A stretch of DNA of 64,000 bases from Adiantum capillus-veneris (taxonomy: Eukaryota; Streptophyta; Polypodiopsida; Polypodiales; Pteridaceae), in contig CM043953.1 in assembly GCA_014529385.2 (NCBI GenBank), forward strand, positions 76,930,872 to 76,994,871, read 5' to 3'. Shown here one piece after another: positions 20,138 to 32,199 of this stretch. Made by a program: the position numbers and the translations under genes. How positions within the stretch are numbered: the stretch's first letter is position 1; each line of letters begins with the position of its first letter. The notes under the pieces are model-generated. The model was not told the DNA's origin, ran no database searches, and saw nothing but the letters and a program-made list of their open reading frames with translations.

Positions 20138-20154
20138 AGATCAACACGAGATGG
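19641..20154. repeat. Insert in gypsy D: G-run and GT/GA microsatellites
   Basis: Holds a run of 34 G (19,925-19,958) and a compound (GT)n(GA)n (about 20,075-20,134). No credible gene; open frames here are low-complexity artefacts. Confidence 0.8.
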
Positions 20155-20560
20155 TCCCAAACCAAGGTTGGATCAACACGTACGTACGGCTCGGTTCCGT
20201 ACCATACGGACGTTCTATATGGATCCGTACGGCTTTTTTTAATATATATTATTTATTTATTTATTTGGTGTTGGGGTCCGTACGCTGCTGATTTAAAAAA
20301 ATAAATCTAAGTCTCTTGCAGTAGTTACACAGTATGTGGTTGTCTTGTAAAACACGTCTTTGAATGTCTCTATAAGTTGTTGGCTTCTCTCTTGTTTTTT
20401 ATTGGAAATGTCCTAGAAAATTTAGTACTTTGTGGTTTTTTTACAAGAGTACGTATTTTTACGTACATAAATTTTTTTCTTGTACAAAACAAATTATAGT
20501 ACTACGTACATATACGCCATGTACAATGTACAGTACGTTTGGCACCACCTTGTCCCAAAC
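20155..20560. mobile_element. hAT-type MITE copy 2 with 8-bp target duplication
   Basis: The element is 20,163-20,552 (390 bp), flanked by the perfect 8-bp repeat TCCCAAAC (20,155-20,162; 20,553-20,560). Same termini as copy 1 (CAAGGTTGG...; ...CCACCTTG) and the same interior (TTGCAGTAGTTACACAGTAT, CTCTATAAGTTGTTGGCTTC). This copy carries an extra AT-rich (ATTT)n patch near 20,250. Two copies with different 8-bp duplications prove it is mobile. Confidence 0.93.
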
Positions 20561-21566
20561 CCCCCTCCAAGGGGCCCTCTCTCTATTGCTAGAGAGGTAT
20601 AAACGCTGATGCTGCTAAAAACGCTGAGCAAAAACGCTGGGTACTTGCTGAGAAAATGCTAGGAGGTTGCCGGGTACTGCGGGTAGCGGTGCTAGGGATG
20701 CTTAGGCTCTCCTGCTTCTTCTGGCTGAAAACGCTGCCCCAAGGGTTGCTTTTATACTTGCTCCAGGCTGGCTCGAGCAAGCTCCCCAACAGCCCCACGA
20801 CCTTAAAAAATGAAGTCATTTAATAAAAACAAACTATAAGAGGTGGTTCACACGCAGTTCCAGAGACGGGTCACTTGCTGTGAAAAATGCTGATGCGTGG
20901 TGATAGGTATTGATGCTAATGCTAATGGGTTGTGCAATCAGAGGGTATGCAGCTACTTTAAGTGCATGGACATGCACGTCCTGTGTATAGGCTCACAAAG
21001 GTGCCAGAACACTTCCTAGGCTGACCTAAACCCTAGAAGTAAGTACAACTTGTCCACATGCACACAGAGTTAAATGTGCACGTGACAAAATTGTCCAAGT
21101 GGGGGATGTACCTCTCTTGGGTGCCCTTGGGGGCATGCAAAGGAGGCCAGTAGGCAGCAGCCATGCCTAGCGTTTTTGGCATCAGTCTCTCCAGCATTTT
21201 TGGGCAGCCATGATTGAGCGGTAGATGGAGGGTACATGCAACATGAGGCATAGCCGGTGAGTTCCCAAGAGGTCCTTCCACATATGTTGCAGCCCATTCT
21301 CCAGGCACTCGGAGCAGCAGTACCATACATGATGATCCTCAAGGCATGTCCCCTTTTGCCAGGAGGTGGTCTAGATCCGTTGTGTTTCACGTTTGCTCGG
21401 GTGGTTCCCAGTTGTTGCTAGAGGTCTCGTGTGCAAGAGTATTTGGCAGTGTCAGTAGCATTGTTGTCACTTGTGTCTCAGGGAGCTTTCCATTGAGGGC
21501 ATGTAGCATCTATGCCGGACCTCCTTAGGACACTTGTATTTGCAGCTTTGTGATGAGCATGGAGAG

Positions 21567-21633
<67 letters not shown>

Positions 21634-21905
21634 ATGTCCTATCTCTTTCTACCTCAATGATCTCTCTCCTCCACAATTGCCTTGTTCATGTATGTGGCAT
21701 TGCAGGGCAGGTGTTCTCTAGTGTCAGGGATCTTATCAAAGTCGAGCTAGATTGGAATCGAGGTGTCTACCGGATCAGAGGCCAATTCTTATCTTCATCC
21801 CATCTTTTGTTACCTATTCTGACAATGCCTCCACTAAGTCAGAGCGTGGATCACTGCTTAAATCTCTTTCTTGTAGATCTGTGAAACCCTCTTAGGTGTA
21901 GAAAA
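20561..21905. other. Rest of the insert in gypsy D
   Basis: Contains repeated AACGCTG motifs (20,595-20,740, at least six) and a (CT)31 run (about 21,570-21,631). No recognisable coding region; the short frames here resemble no family I know. Confidence 0.5.
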
Positions 21906-22870
21906 CATTCTACCCTTGTAAGCTATCACATGGCTGTCTTGCATTAAGACCGCACTCAAACTGTACCACAAGCATCACAGTAAACCTGAAACTATTTCTG
22001 TAAATCTGGCAATGTCAAAAAAGGACCAGTTGTCAACTTCTCTTTGAGTGTCTTGAACGTTGCAATTATTAAGGGTTCCGAGTGAATGGAACGCCTTTCT
22101 GAGTCGAGGTATGCAACGGTGAAGCGATCTTCGCGAACTTTCTAATGAACTGCTTGCAATATGAGCACACACCCAAAAAGCTTTGAACTTCATGCACATT
22201 CTTAAGATCTGGCTAATTCCAAATGGTCTCTATCTTGGCCGGATCCATCTATACACCTTTTGCTGAGACTTTGTGTCTCAAAAAGTGTATTTTGGGCAGG
22301 ACGAACTCTCTCTTCTTCCCCAATTTGTTTTCCGCAATTCCTCAAAAGACCTACAGAGATGTTTCCTTTCTTCATTCTTGGAGAATATGATGATGTCGCC
22401 AAAGAAGGTGCCCACAAACTGTCTATGCTCTTTGAAAGTCCTGTTGAACATTGTAGGAGCATTTGTAAGACCGAAAGGGATCACCAAGTACTCATACAAT
22501 CTGAAGGATGTGTCGTGAACACGGTCTTGTATACATCTCCAGGAGCCATCCTGATCTGATGATAGCCACTTTTCAAAAGGATTCTCCTAAAACACGAAGA
22601 AGCCAATAGTATGTCAAGGATATCATCAATCCTGGTTTTTGGAATCTTGTTCTTGATGTACAAGTGGGACGGACTCGCCCTTTAATTTTACATCAAGGAT
22701 GATTTCTTTGACCTTCTCATTCTTCAATGTTGCTTTTGTAGCCTAATAATTGACCATGGCACTGTTCTTGTGCTACCAAGGTACCCCAAGAGTATGTCGC
22801 ACCCGTCAAGTGGCCTGCTATAGAAGTCCTCGTGCCCTAGATACCCCAGATAATGCCTTGTATAATATGC
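21906..22870 (-). pseudogene. Gypsy D fragment: RT and RNase H start, with a large deletion
   Basis: The minus strand encodes IPKTRIDDILDILLASSCF, LLKSGYHQIRMAPGDVYKT, PFGLTNAPTMFNR and VGTFFGDIIIFS (motif C with Gly for Asp: FFGD), matching gypsy C. Upstream, at 22,660, the sequence jumps directly to the part matching 11,170-11,370 of gypsy C (linker/protease), so ~400 bp is deleted. At the other end, 21,906 matches gypsy C near 10,090, and the missing ~95 bp to 19,640 is replaced by the 2.3-kb insert. Confidence 0.85.
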
Positions 22871-23047
22871 CTGTATCAATTATTCTATTCTCTTCCTTAG
22901 GTTTTTCCACACAGCTTTGTAATCCATGAAGACCCTTTTTCACCTATGGTTGTATCTTGACATTGGGCTAGGGCCGTGTTTTGTAATGTTGAGTTTTGGC
23001 CTTATGTAATACAAATGGTACAAGCCCTCCATTTTATTTGTGTGGGT

Positions 23048-23130
<83 letters not shown>

Positions 23131-23498
23131 TTGCTTGTCTCTCTTTATTTAGACTTGCCTGGATCGCATGAATAGGCTTTGAAGCACTTGAACTTGTGAA
23201 AGTGGACTTCGCTGATGAAAGTGATGGTGAGCCCAGTTGTTCAGGGACTTATTAAGAAGACTGTTTCAGTATTTAAAAAGGAGCTTTTGTTTGAATGAGC
23301 TGTCGCATGACATAATGAACATCTTAGTTCAACAATGCTGGTTATAACAATCAGTAAATACAAGCAAAGTATTCGTGCTATTAGCAACTTTTGCTCTTCT
23401 TCACATGGGAGTCAATTTTGAAATGGTTTCATGAATAAACTCAATTTTTGGGGTATTAAGTTAGTGCTGTAGGAGCAATTGCAAAGCTTTACATGAGA

Positions 23499-23529
<31 letters not shown>

Positions 23530-24325
23530 TGTTGGAGACTATTTCAAAAGAAAACCATTTTAGGTACAGGTTGGCGATGAAACAAAGGTATCTTGCTCGG
23601 TTTCAAAGTGTGCGTAATCTACGTCTCTAACATGATGAAGTTGCTCAGTGAATGTTGATTTTCAGGAGCATTAGGTAGATTGAATCATTACATGTCATGA
23701 ATTACTTATGGATGTATGCACCGCATTTTGGGCTGGTCCATTGGATGCGGCCTGTGTGCCTTTAAATGCTTATTTTTTGCTTCTGTCAAGACATGGAGAG
23801 GACTTCTTCTAGCTGCAATAAAACTTCAAGTGCTTGAAAATATTTGTTCGGTGTCGCGTGCAGTAGCATTTTGTGCATATGCTTGTGCAAGTTGTGCAAA
23901 GGTTCTCTTTTCTCTTCAAGAGCAAAACTTGTATGGGTCTTGCATGGGCTTTGTGCAGTTTGGCAGAGAGTAGCTTGGACTCTTATGTCTTCTTAATCAT
24001 TCATACATTGGGTATTAACAACGCCCATTTGTAATCGCACTCGCACTATTTTTGTATGTACCATTTATATATGCTTTCCTTCTGTTGACATGTATGCACT
24101 TAAAGGACATTCTCCCTTTATGTAATACACAGACTACTGTGTGAGATGTTTCGATTGTGAAACATAATTATATTGAAAAGGTTGCAAACCTTGCAACGGC
24201 TTTCTAATCATGTATTAATATACTGCAAAGTTTTTTGGATTGGTTTGCTAATTGAAGTGGTCAATGCCTGCCTCATAACTTACGACATGTTTGATACTTT
24301 GCGTGTGTACATCCTTAAGTGGCCC
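22871..24325. other. Unassigned AT-rich stretch with microsatellites
   Basis: Includes (GT)n(GA)n at ~23,045-23,127 and (CT)14 at ~23,499-23,526. An 85-codon frame at 23,716-23,973 is Cys/Ala-rich and unlike any family I know. No transposon motif is readable. Confidence 0.4.
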
Positions 24326-24387
24326 TTTTTGTTTGCTTGCCATTCATGCTATATTGCATGCAGGTTTGTGTATTTTGAGAGACTGGA

Positions 24388-24846
24388 GTGACCCGTTGTG
24401 CACCTTTGTGTAGACATTCATATAGCATCTACATTGAGGTATGTGTGTGTGTATATGTCTTCCGAATTACCCTTCTTAGTAGCATCACCAGCCTGTTAGC
24501 CTCGGCTAAGCCAGTCAGCAAAGCAACCCGGTCTTCCAGTGAGGCCACATTGAGTGATGCGGGCAAGCAGGTAGCCGAGAGACCAACATCACTCGCTGGG
24601 CGGCAGTTAACCATGGATTACAACCAATGCAGAGTGCTTACAACAGGTATGCCAAGGTCGACCTCTCTTTTCTCCTTAAGCAAACACGAGCAAGCCACAT
24701 GCCTGCAAGACTTGGAAGCCCGGCATGGTAAATTTGATTACCTGCACTTTGAAGCTGAGGCACGTATAGCTGGAATCAGGAGAGAGCAGGAGATAGAGAA
24801 CTCTTGCTCTCTCCTAGCACGCGGAGGAAAGGCAAAGGCTGCTTGA
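24388..24846 (+). CDS. Coding-like block of unknown family inside duplication X
   Basis: Open for 152 codons, but its first ~30 codons are Cys/Val-rich and unlikely to be coding. From about residue 30 the composition is protein-like (ITSLLASAKPVSKATRSSS, CLQDLEARHGKFDYLHFE, ARIAGIRREQEIENS) and it begins just after a TTCTTAG splice-acceptor-like site near 24,480. It may be the last exon of a captured host gene or a transposon ORF. In copy 2 (28,649-29,105) the frame is broken by a small insertion near 28,855. I do not recognise it. Confidence 0.3.
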   Translation: MTRCAPLCRHSYSIYIEVCVCVYVFRITLLSSITSLLASAKPVSKATRSSSEATLSDAGKQVAERPTSLAGRQLTMDYNQCRVLTTGMPRSTSLFSLSKHEQATCLQDLEARHGKFDYLHFEAEARIAGIRREQEIENSCSLLARGGKAKAA

Positions 24847-24983
24847 AACGCATGTTTCCATCACGCGGAGGAAAGGAAACCTGGATCTTCTTTTGGAAGT
24901 AATTGTTGTCTATGTCTAGGTTGAGGAAGAAGAGTAACAGACATACTCTCTCCATATTTCTACTCAGTCTTTCAATGTTTATT

Positions 24984-25479
24984 GGGGGTCTTGGCCTTTT
25001 TTTTTTTTTGGAGCCGGTTATATTAATATAAGGAAGAAACAGTAATTACAAGATTATCACCCCACCCTGATGAGGACGACCAAAAAGATGAACAAAACAC
25101 GTCCGGAAGACTCCCCGATACAAAATACAGTTCTGAGATAGAAATACCAACAGACTTAAGTTCCAAGACCCAACACATAACATCAGAATCCTATTCAACC
25201 CCGAACCCATGCAGTGAGTTGATCAAGCCCTGCAGCTTTTCCATAAATTCTCCTGCTTTAGCCACCTCCGCACAAGCCTCCTCAATTGCTTGCTTGTTAG
25301 CAGCAGTCATGTTGTGGATTTCCCGCCTTTTCCAGATGTTGCTTGGCAGTTCTTGTTCTTCTTCCGACAAAGCAAGGAGCACTTTTTCTGCATCTTGATT
25401 GATTCTGCTCCGAAGGTAGTAGATGTTGATAAGAGAGATTTTCAGTTTGAATATTTGCAAGTTAAAGGGGGCCTTGGGC
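24984..25479 (-). mobile_element. Poly(A)-tailed retroposon inserted in copy 1 of X
   Basis: On the minus strand the insert ends ...TTCCTTATATTAATATAACC...CTCC followed by an A-run (T13 at 24,997-25,009). It is flanked by similar sequences GGGGGTCTTGGCC (24,984-24,996) and GGGGGCCTTGGGC (25,467-25,479), the remains of a target duplication. It carries an 89-codon frame (25,460-25,191) with a helical C-terminus (AANKQAIEEACAEVAKAGEF). It is likely a LINE 3' fragment or a processed transcript copy. Confidence 0.7.
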
Positions 25480-27353
25480 TTGGGCTTGTAAGGCTTCTTA
25501 ATTTATTGCAATGCACTTGATATCCCATTTGAAACGGAGTGTTTTCTTTCGATCTAGAATGTCCATCTATCTCCAATTTGTTATCACTGTCCTGTAGTTG
25601 AAGAATTTTTTAATGTGAGTATGCTTCTTTCTTAAGTCATTGTAGGATCTTTCTCTCCCTCCTAGATAATTATATAGACTTAACCACCTAAGAATTCATT
25701 ATGTTTTCTTCACATTGTTTTTATAACATTGAACATCAAGTTTCCATGCTTTGAATATTGGATGTTGACAAAAGTTAAAGCTATATCCTGATGTTTATCC
25801 GAATCAATGTAAATGTTTTTATCTCCACCTTAATAAGTCAACCTTAATTGACATTAATGCCTCTGATTTTGACGATCTTGTGTAGGGTGATTTTTGACAA
25901 TCTTGTGTAGGGAGAGACAAAGGTTCCTAAAAAGCATATCTTTTGACATTTGGGTTATCCTATTGTCGTTGATGTCTCCACCAAACAACTCATGATCTGG
26001 GTAAACCGTAAAATTCACTCTTAAGTTGGATGCATGGCATTGCTTTGAATGGCCACCTTATATTGCATTCATGATTATTCAAGCTATCATCATTCCTTCA
26101 CTTTAATATTACCCATCTTGTTGGATTCGAAGAATAATTAATTGCCGTCACAAATCAAAAAGTTCTTTTGGTCATCTCGTGATTGCTCGTCTCAGTTTTT
26201 TGTGAGCATCTCTTAGGATATGATATCATATTGTATGTCACAAGTGATGGTAAGCATAGTTTAGAAGTGGTTCTTACGCTAAGGTTTACCAAACAACCCT
26301 TCCCACCAGCCAAAGTTTATGAAAAAAAAGTGAACATGAGTGAAATGGTAAAAAAAAAAAACCCTAATGGTAATGCCAACTGGAGGAGAGGTTAAGAAGC
26401 GTCTGATGATGGTGCTAGGTGAAGTGAGTAGAGCGTGCTCATGCTAGATAGAAGAGCCTAGTGTTATGAAGGTTAGGCAAAAAGACTCTTTATGTTCTCG
26501 GGTATAAGAGCTTGGAGTGTTACAAGAGTTTTGCAAGAGCCTCCCATTGCATGGAGTACACATGATCACAAAGTGTCTGATAAGGTATCGATAGAGTGAC
26601 CTACGAGTGATAGTGATTAAGAGGTGGTCTTACCTCTTGGGCAAGTGATAGTGACCAAGAGGGAAGTGTCTAAACCCTCATATGGTTGAATCTAGATAGA
26701 GAGAAAGGTTTGACATGCAACAAGAACTTGAGTTCTCCTTTAGCTAGTTTCTAGAGCATGAGCTTTTGAAGCCGACCAGAACTTGGAATGAAGAATTTGT
26801 CAATGTGAAATTCAAGTTGCATAGCCTTGCTTGTGGTTGCATTGAAATGTGTACGTGAAAACATACAATTGTTGCTTTTTACGTAATTGAGAGATGAGTT
26901 TCTATTTACCGAGTGAAACTCTTTGAGCAATGTTATCTCCAAGCAAAGCATGACAAAATAATTAGTTATTGTGCATTTTATTGTGATGATGCTTTTATCG
27001 TTTTACTTTGGATGAAAAGATCTAAGAACATCGTATTAGAAAAAAATGGAAAATTCTCAATAAAGTAGGAATCTTAAACTTCAATCCATCCCACTATGTA
27101 TCTTGGGAAAATCCGATTGTGCCAAACTTTGAAGACTATTATACACCATGAGCTTTGTTCAAGCACGAGGACGTCTTGTTCAATATGTGTTCGAATCACT
27201 TGGAGAATGAGTTTTAATTTACAAAAGAGCACCATGTCATAGGATATGTGGTATTGATAAACACCTTGAATACCACACACGCTATTAGAAGAGTCTTCAT
27301 CTCATGTGGTAGACACAACCTTTAAATATTTTCTTATATTTCTTTTTAATAGC

Positions 27354-28586
27354 TACTAGGAAGGAATCAAATCATAGTGGGACACCATGTTGCATGATTT
27401 TCAAAAATACACCTATTTTAATGTATTATTGCAAGATAATCACAAAACTTTGTCAAAGAGCAATGTCATGCTTTCATATTGCATGAGGTGTCCATTGGAA
27501 TCAAATGAAAGTTTAGGCTAAGGGGACCACAAGAAGACTTTTGCTGTCAGAAATGTATCCTATTTTGATGATTTTTTTCCCACAAGGTTCCAATCCGAAT
27601 TAAAAAAGTTATATAAAATGCGGGTCGTAGCTTATGAGCTAAATTTTTTGTCCTTATTTTTACTTTTTTATTTGGAGCCACGATTGAGGAGATATGATCA
27701 AAATGATGGATCCCAGTCTGTTGTCCACATCATACAAGCACAACCCATTTTAAACTTTGTCAGTTTCTGTTCACACTGACTTTTCTCTTTCTTGTGTAAC
27801 CCTTGGGGGTTTCCTTCATCTATAAAAGGGGATCTCTTATTCCTTGAAAACCCATTCAAGAAGGAGTGAGAGAATTCATGCCAAATTAGTCTTTATCCCT
27901 ACACTTGTCTTTGAGCAAGGCTATCTAAACTTGAAAGCTTCCTTGTAAACATCAACTCTAGTCAATCAAAGCTGAAGTCTTCTATCTCTTGCCATCTTCA
28001 TCAAATTGGCAAATACCGTCAAAGGGATTGATAAGTAAGGTCTTTTTGCTTTGTATTTTGTTGAAGTTTTGTTTTTCATTTCTAAGCCCAACCTTGTCTC
28101 CACGTCTTCTACTACTTCTACCTCTATTCCTATCTCCATCTCTCTTGTGTCCTAATTGTTTCTCTTGAAGGCATTTAAGAAAGAACGCTCTATGAACAAC
28201 CTTCTTGTAAAGAAATACGATATGACCATACCCTTGATGTTTTCATCTTTGTGTTGTTTTGATATTCTCTTTTGTGTGTGTGAGTGCAAGAAAGAAAGAG
28301 TGGGGTTCTTTGATTACACTTCCTTCCAAACCCTACACTTCATGGAATCTATGGTATAACTACTTCATATAGTTTTTGGAGTTCTCTCACAAACTCTCAC
28401 AGCTAAAAGCTCGGTGCTTTCTGGCAAGACCGCAAACTTCTTGACATATTTTTGTTGAACCCAACGTAAATCTGCGAGGGTAAGAGTTTGTGGGTAACCA
28501 TGGGTGATCATGTGGAGCAACATGGTATGCATTTTGACCTAGCGACAATGCAAACGTTTCAAGAATTTGCAATGTTTTGCTTGCCA
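27354..28586 (+). mobile_element. LTR-like module R, copy 1, with possible gag start
   Basis: Shares sequence with 32,200-33,149 (copy 2) and 35,725-37,365 (copy 3). It contains a TATA box (CTATAAAAGG at ~27,820) after CCCTTGGGGGTTTCC. From 28,498 a short open reading (MGDHVEQHG...) looks like the start of a gag-type protein, cut at 28,587 where duplication X begins again. Taken together this resembles a 5' LTR, leader and gag start. No clean TG...CA ends seen. Confidence 0.55.
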
Positions 28587-31500
28587 TTTTTGTTTGCTTG
28601 CCATTCATGCTATATTGCATGCAGGTTTGTGTATTTTGAGAGATTGAAGTGACCCGTTGTGCACCTTTGTGTAGACATTCATATAGCATCTACATTGAGG
28701 TATGTGTGTGTGTATATGTCTTCCGAATTACCCTTCTTAGTAGCATCACCAGCCTGTTAGCCTTGGCTAAGCCAGTTAGGAAAGCAACCCGGTCTTCCAG
28801 TGAGGCCCCATTGAGTGATGCAGGCAAGCTGGTAGCCGAGAGACCAACATCAAATGACTCACTGGGCGGCAGTTAACCATGGATTACAACCAACGCATAG
28901 TGCTTACAACAGGTATGCCAAGGTCGAACTCTCTTTTCTCCTTAAGGAAACACGAGCAAGCCACATGCCTGCAAGACTTGAAAGCCCGGCATGGTAAATT
29001 TGATTACCTACACTTTGAAGTTGAGGCACGTATAGCTGGAATCAGGAGAGATTAGGAGGTAGAGAACTCTTGCTCTCTCCTAGCACGCGGAGGAAAGGCA
29101 AAGGCTGCTTGAAACGCATGTTGCCATCACGCGGAGGAAAGGCAAAGGTTGCTTGAAGCGCATGTTGTTATAACCTAACCTTGGATGTCCTGGATCTTTT
29201 TTTGGAAGTAATTGTTGGCTATGTCTAGGTTGAGGAAGAAGAGTAACAGACATACTCTCTCCATATTTCCTCATTCCTTCAATGTTTAATGGGGGATCTT
29301 GGGCATTTTTTTTTGAGACGATTATATTAATATAAGGAAGAAACAGTAATTACAAGATTATCACCCCTCCCTGATGAGGAGGACCAAAAAGATGAACAAG
29401 ATACGTCCAAGAGACTCTCCCATACAAAATACAGTTCTGCATAGAAATACAAACAAACTTAAGTTCTGATGAGGAGGACCAAAAAGATGAACAAGATACG
29501 TCCAAGAGACTCTCCCATACAAAATACAGTTCTGACATAGAAATACAAACAGAATTAAGTTCCAAGACCCAACACATAACCATCAGAATCCTATTCAACC
29601 CCGAACCCATGCAGTGAGTTGATCAAGCCCTGCATCTTTTCCATAAATTCTCCTGCTTTAGCCACCTCCGCACAAGCCTCCTCAATTGCTTGCTTGTTAG
29701 CAGCACTCATGTTGTGGATTTCCGCCTTTTCCACATGTTGCTTGGCAGTTCTTGTGCTTCTTCTGACAAAGCAAGGAGCACTTTTTCTGCATCTTGATTG
29801 ATTATGCTCCGAAGGTAGTAGATGTTGATATGAGAGATTTTCAGTTTGAATATTTGCAAGTTGAAGGGGGTCTTGGGCTTGCAATGCACTTGATATCCCA
29901 TTTGAAACGAAGTGTTTTCTTTCGATCTAGAATGTCCATCTATCTCCAACTTGTTATCACTCTCTTGTAGTTGAAGAAGCTTCTAATGGGAGTATGCTTC
30001 TTTCTTAAGTCATTGTAGGATTTTTCTCTCCCTCCTAGATAATTATATAGATTTACCACCTAAGAATTCATTATGTTTTCTTCACATTGTTTTTATAACA
30101 TTGAACATCAAGTTTCCATGCTTTGAATATTGGATGTTGACAAAAGTTAAAGCTATATCCTGATGTTTATCCAAATCAATGTAAATGTTTTCATCTCCAC
30201 CTTAATAAGTCAACCTTAATTGACATTAATGCCTCTGATTTTGACGATCTTGTGTAGGGTGATTTTTGACAATCTTCTGTAGGGAGAGACAAAGGTTCCT
30301 AAAAAGCATATCTTTTGACATTTGGGTTATCCTATTATTGTTGATGTCTCCACCAAACAACTCACAATCTGGGTAAACCGTAAAATTCACTCTTAAGTTG
30401 GATGCATGGCATTGCTTTGAATGGCCACCTTATATTGCATTCATGATTATTCAAGCTATCATCATTCCTTCACTTTTATATTACCTATCTTGTTGGATTC
30501 GAAGAATAATTAATTGCCGTCACAAATCAAAAAGTTCTTTTGGTCATCTCGTGATTGCTCATCCCACTTTTTTGTGAGCATCTCTTAGGATATGATATCA
30601 TTTTGTATGTCATGAGTGATGGTAAGCATAGTATAGAAGTGGTTCTTACGCTAAGGTTTACCAAACAACCCTTCCCACAAGCCAAAGTTTACAAAAAAAA
30701 AAGTGAACATGATTGAAATGGTAGAAAAAAAAACCCCTAGTGGTAATGCCAACTGGAGGAGAGGTTAAGAAGCGTCTGGTGATGGTGCTAGTGAAGTGAG
30801 TAGAGCGTGCTCATGCTAGGTAGAAGAGCCTAGTGTTATGAAGGTTAGGCAAAAAGACTCTTTATGTTGTTAGTATAAGAGCTTGGAGTGTTACAAGAGT
30901 TTTGCAAGAGCCTCCCATTGGATGGAGTACACGTGATCAGAAAGTCTCTCTAATAAGGTATAGGTAGAGTGACCTACGAGTGATAGTGATTAAGAGGTGG
31001 TCTTACCTCTTGGGCAAGTGATAGTGACCACGAGGGAAGTGTCTAAACCCTCATATGGTTGAATCTAGATACAGAGAAAGGTTTGACATACAACAAGAAC
31101 TTGAGTTCTCCTTGAGCTAGTTTCTAGAGCATGAGCTTTTGAAGACGACCAGAACTTGAAATGAAGAATTTGTCAATGTGAAATTCAAGTTGCATAGCCT
31201 TGCTTGTGGTTGCATTGAAATGTGTACGTGAAAACATACAATTGTTGCTTTTTACGTAATTGAGAGATGAGTTTCTATTTACCGAGTGAAACTCTTTGAG
31301 CAATGTTATTTCCAAGCAAAGCATGACAAAATAATTAGTTATTGTGCATTTTACTGTGATGATGCTTTTATCATTTTACTTTGGATGAAAAGAGCTAAGA
31401 ACATCGTATTAGAAAAAATGGGAAATTCTCAATAAAGTAGGAATCTTAAACTTCAACCCATCCCACTATGTATCTTGGGAAAATCCAATTGTGCCAAACT

Positions 31501-31697
31501 TTGAAGACTATTACACACCATGAGCTTTGTTCAATCACGAGGACATCTTGTTCAATATGTGTTCGAATCACTTGGAGAATGATTTTTAATTTAGAAAAGA
31601 GCACCATGTCATAGGATATGTGGTATTGATAAACACCTTGAATACCACACACGCTATTAGAAGAGTCTTTATCTCATGTGGTAAACACAACCTTTGA
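28587..31697. repeat. Direct duplication X, copy 2 (~3.1 kb)
   Basis: Second copy of 24,326-27,328, in the same orientation 4,261 bp downstream. It is slightly longer because of a ~95-bp tandem duplication inside the shared retroposon (starts at 29,371 and 29,466). The AT-rich part after ~29,900 has no gene I can see. Confidence 0.92.
29291..29878 (-). mobile_element. Poly(A)-tailed retroposon in copy 2 of X
   Basis: The same insertion as 24,984-25,479, with better preserved flanking repeats: GGGGGATCTTGGGC (29,291-29,304) and GGGGGTCTTGGGC (29,866-29,878). It was present before the duplication. It contains the ~95-bp internal tandem duplication and a related minus-strand helical frame (29,884-29,591). 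Confidence 0.75.
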
Positions 31698-32199
31698 ATT
31701 CTTTTTTGAAAAGGGTTAGATTTAAATTTTAGAGCATTACATAAACTGTCAAAAACTTCAAAGGAATGTTTCATGGGTGTGCACTCGTCAACTGCGAAAA
31801 GAAATCCATGATCAACATCCTATCCTTCTTCAAGGGATGTTCATGTTATGTTGATCCTTTCGAAAACATGGTTTCGGATCTTCACTCTATTAGAATTCTA
31901 TGGTTGTCCCTTTCTCATCCATGGGAAGATAATTGCATTGACATCCTCCCACACTTGTGAGAAAAAATGGAGCTGGTGATGACTTCTCACAAATCTCTTG
32001 AAGTCTAGTATCTTAACTGAATCATTTTTAACAAAACACCTGAATAATAGCACGTTCTATTCCCTTGACCTTGTCACATGGCATGTGCTCCCACACACTC
32101 CTACTTCAAATTGTTTCTCGCACCTATAAAACAATGTCTTTGGAATCTCATGCATCTCATACCATCCCTTGCAACAAATCTCATTGTTATTCAATTAGA
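31698..32199. other. Unique stretch between X copy 2 and R copy 2
   Basis: Replaces the sequence that follows X copy 1. It has a TATA-like CCTATAAAAC near 32,122 and a 64-codon frame (31,766-31,960) of no known family. No transposon motif. Confidence 0.35.

Larger units (their letters stand above)
24326..27328. repeat. Direct duplication X, copy 1 (~3.0 kb)
   Basis: Matches 28,587-31,697 base by base over long stretches, with scattered substitutions and small indels. It starts at TTTGTTTGCTTGCCATTCAT in both copies and ends at CTCATGTGGTAGACACAACC (GGTAAACACAACC in copy 2). The internal order is identical: a coding-like block, an inserted retroposon, then AT-rich DNA. The AT-rich part (about 25,500-27,328) has no gene I can see. 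Confidence 0.92.

Noticed and set aside
20589-20819. 76-codon minus-strand ORF
   Set aside because: Overlaps AACGCTG repeats; no recognised motif.
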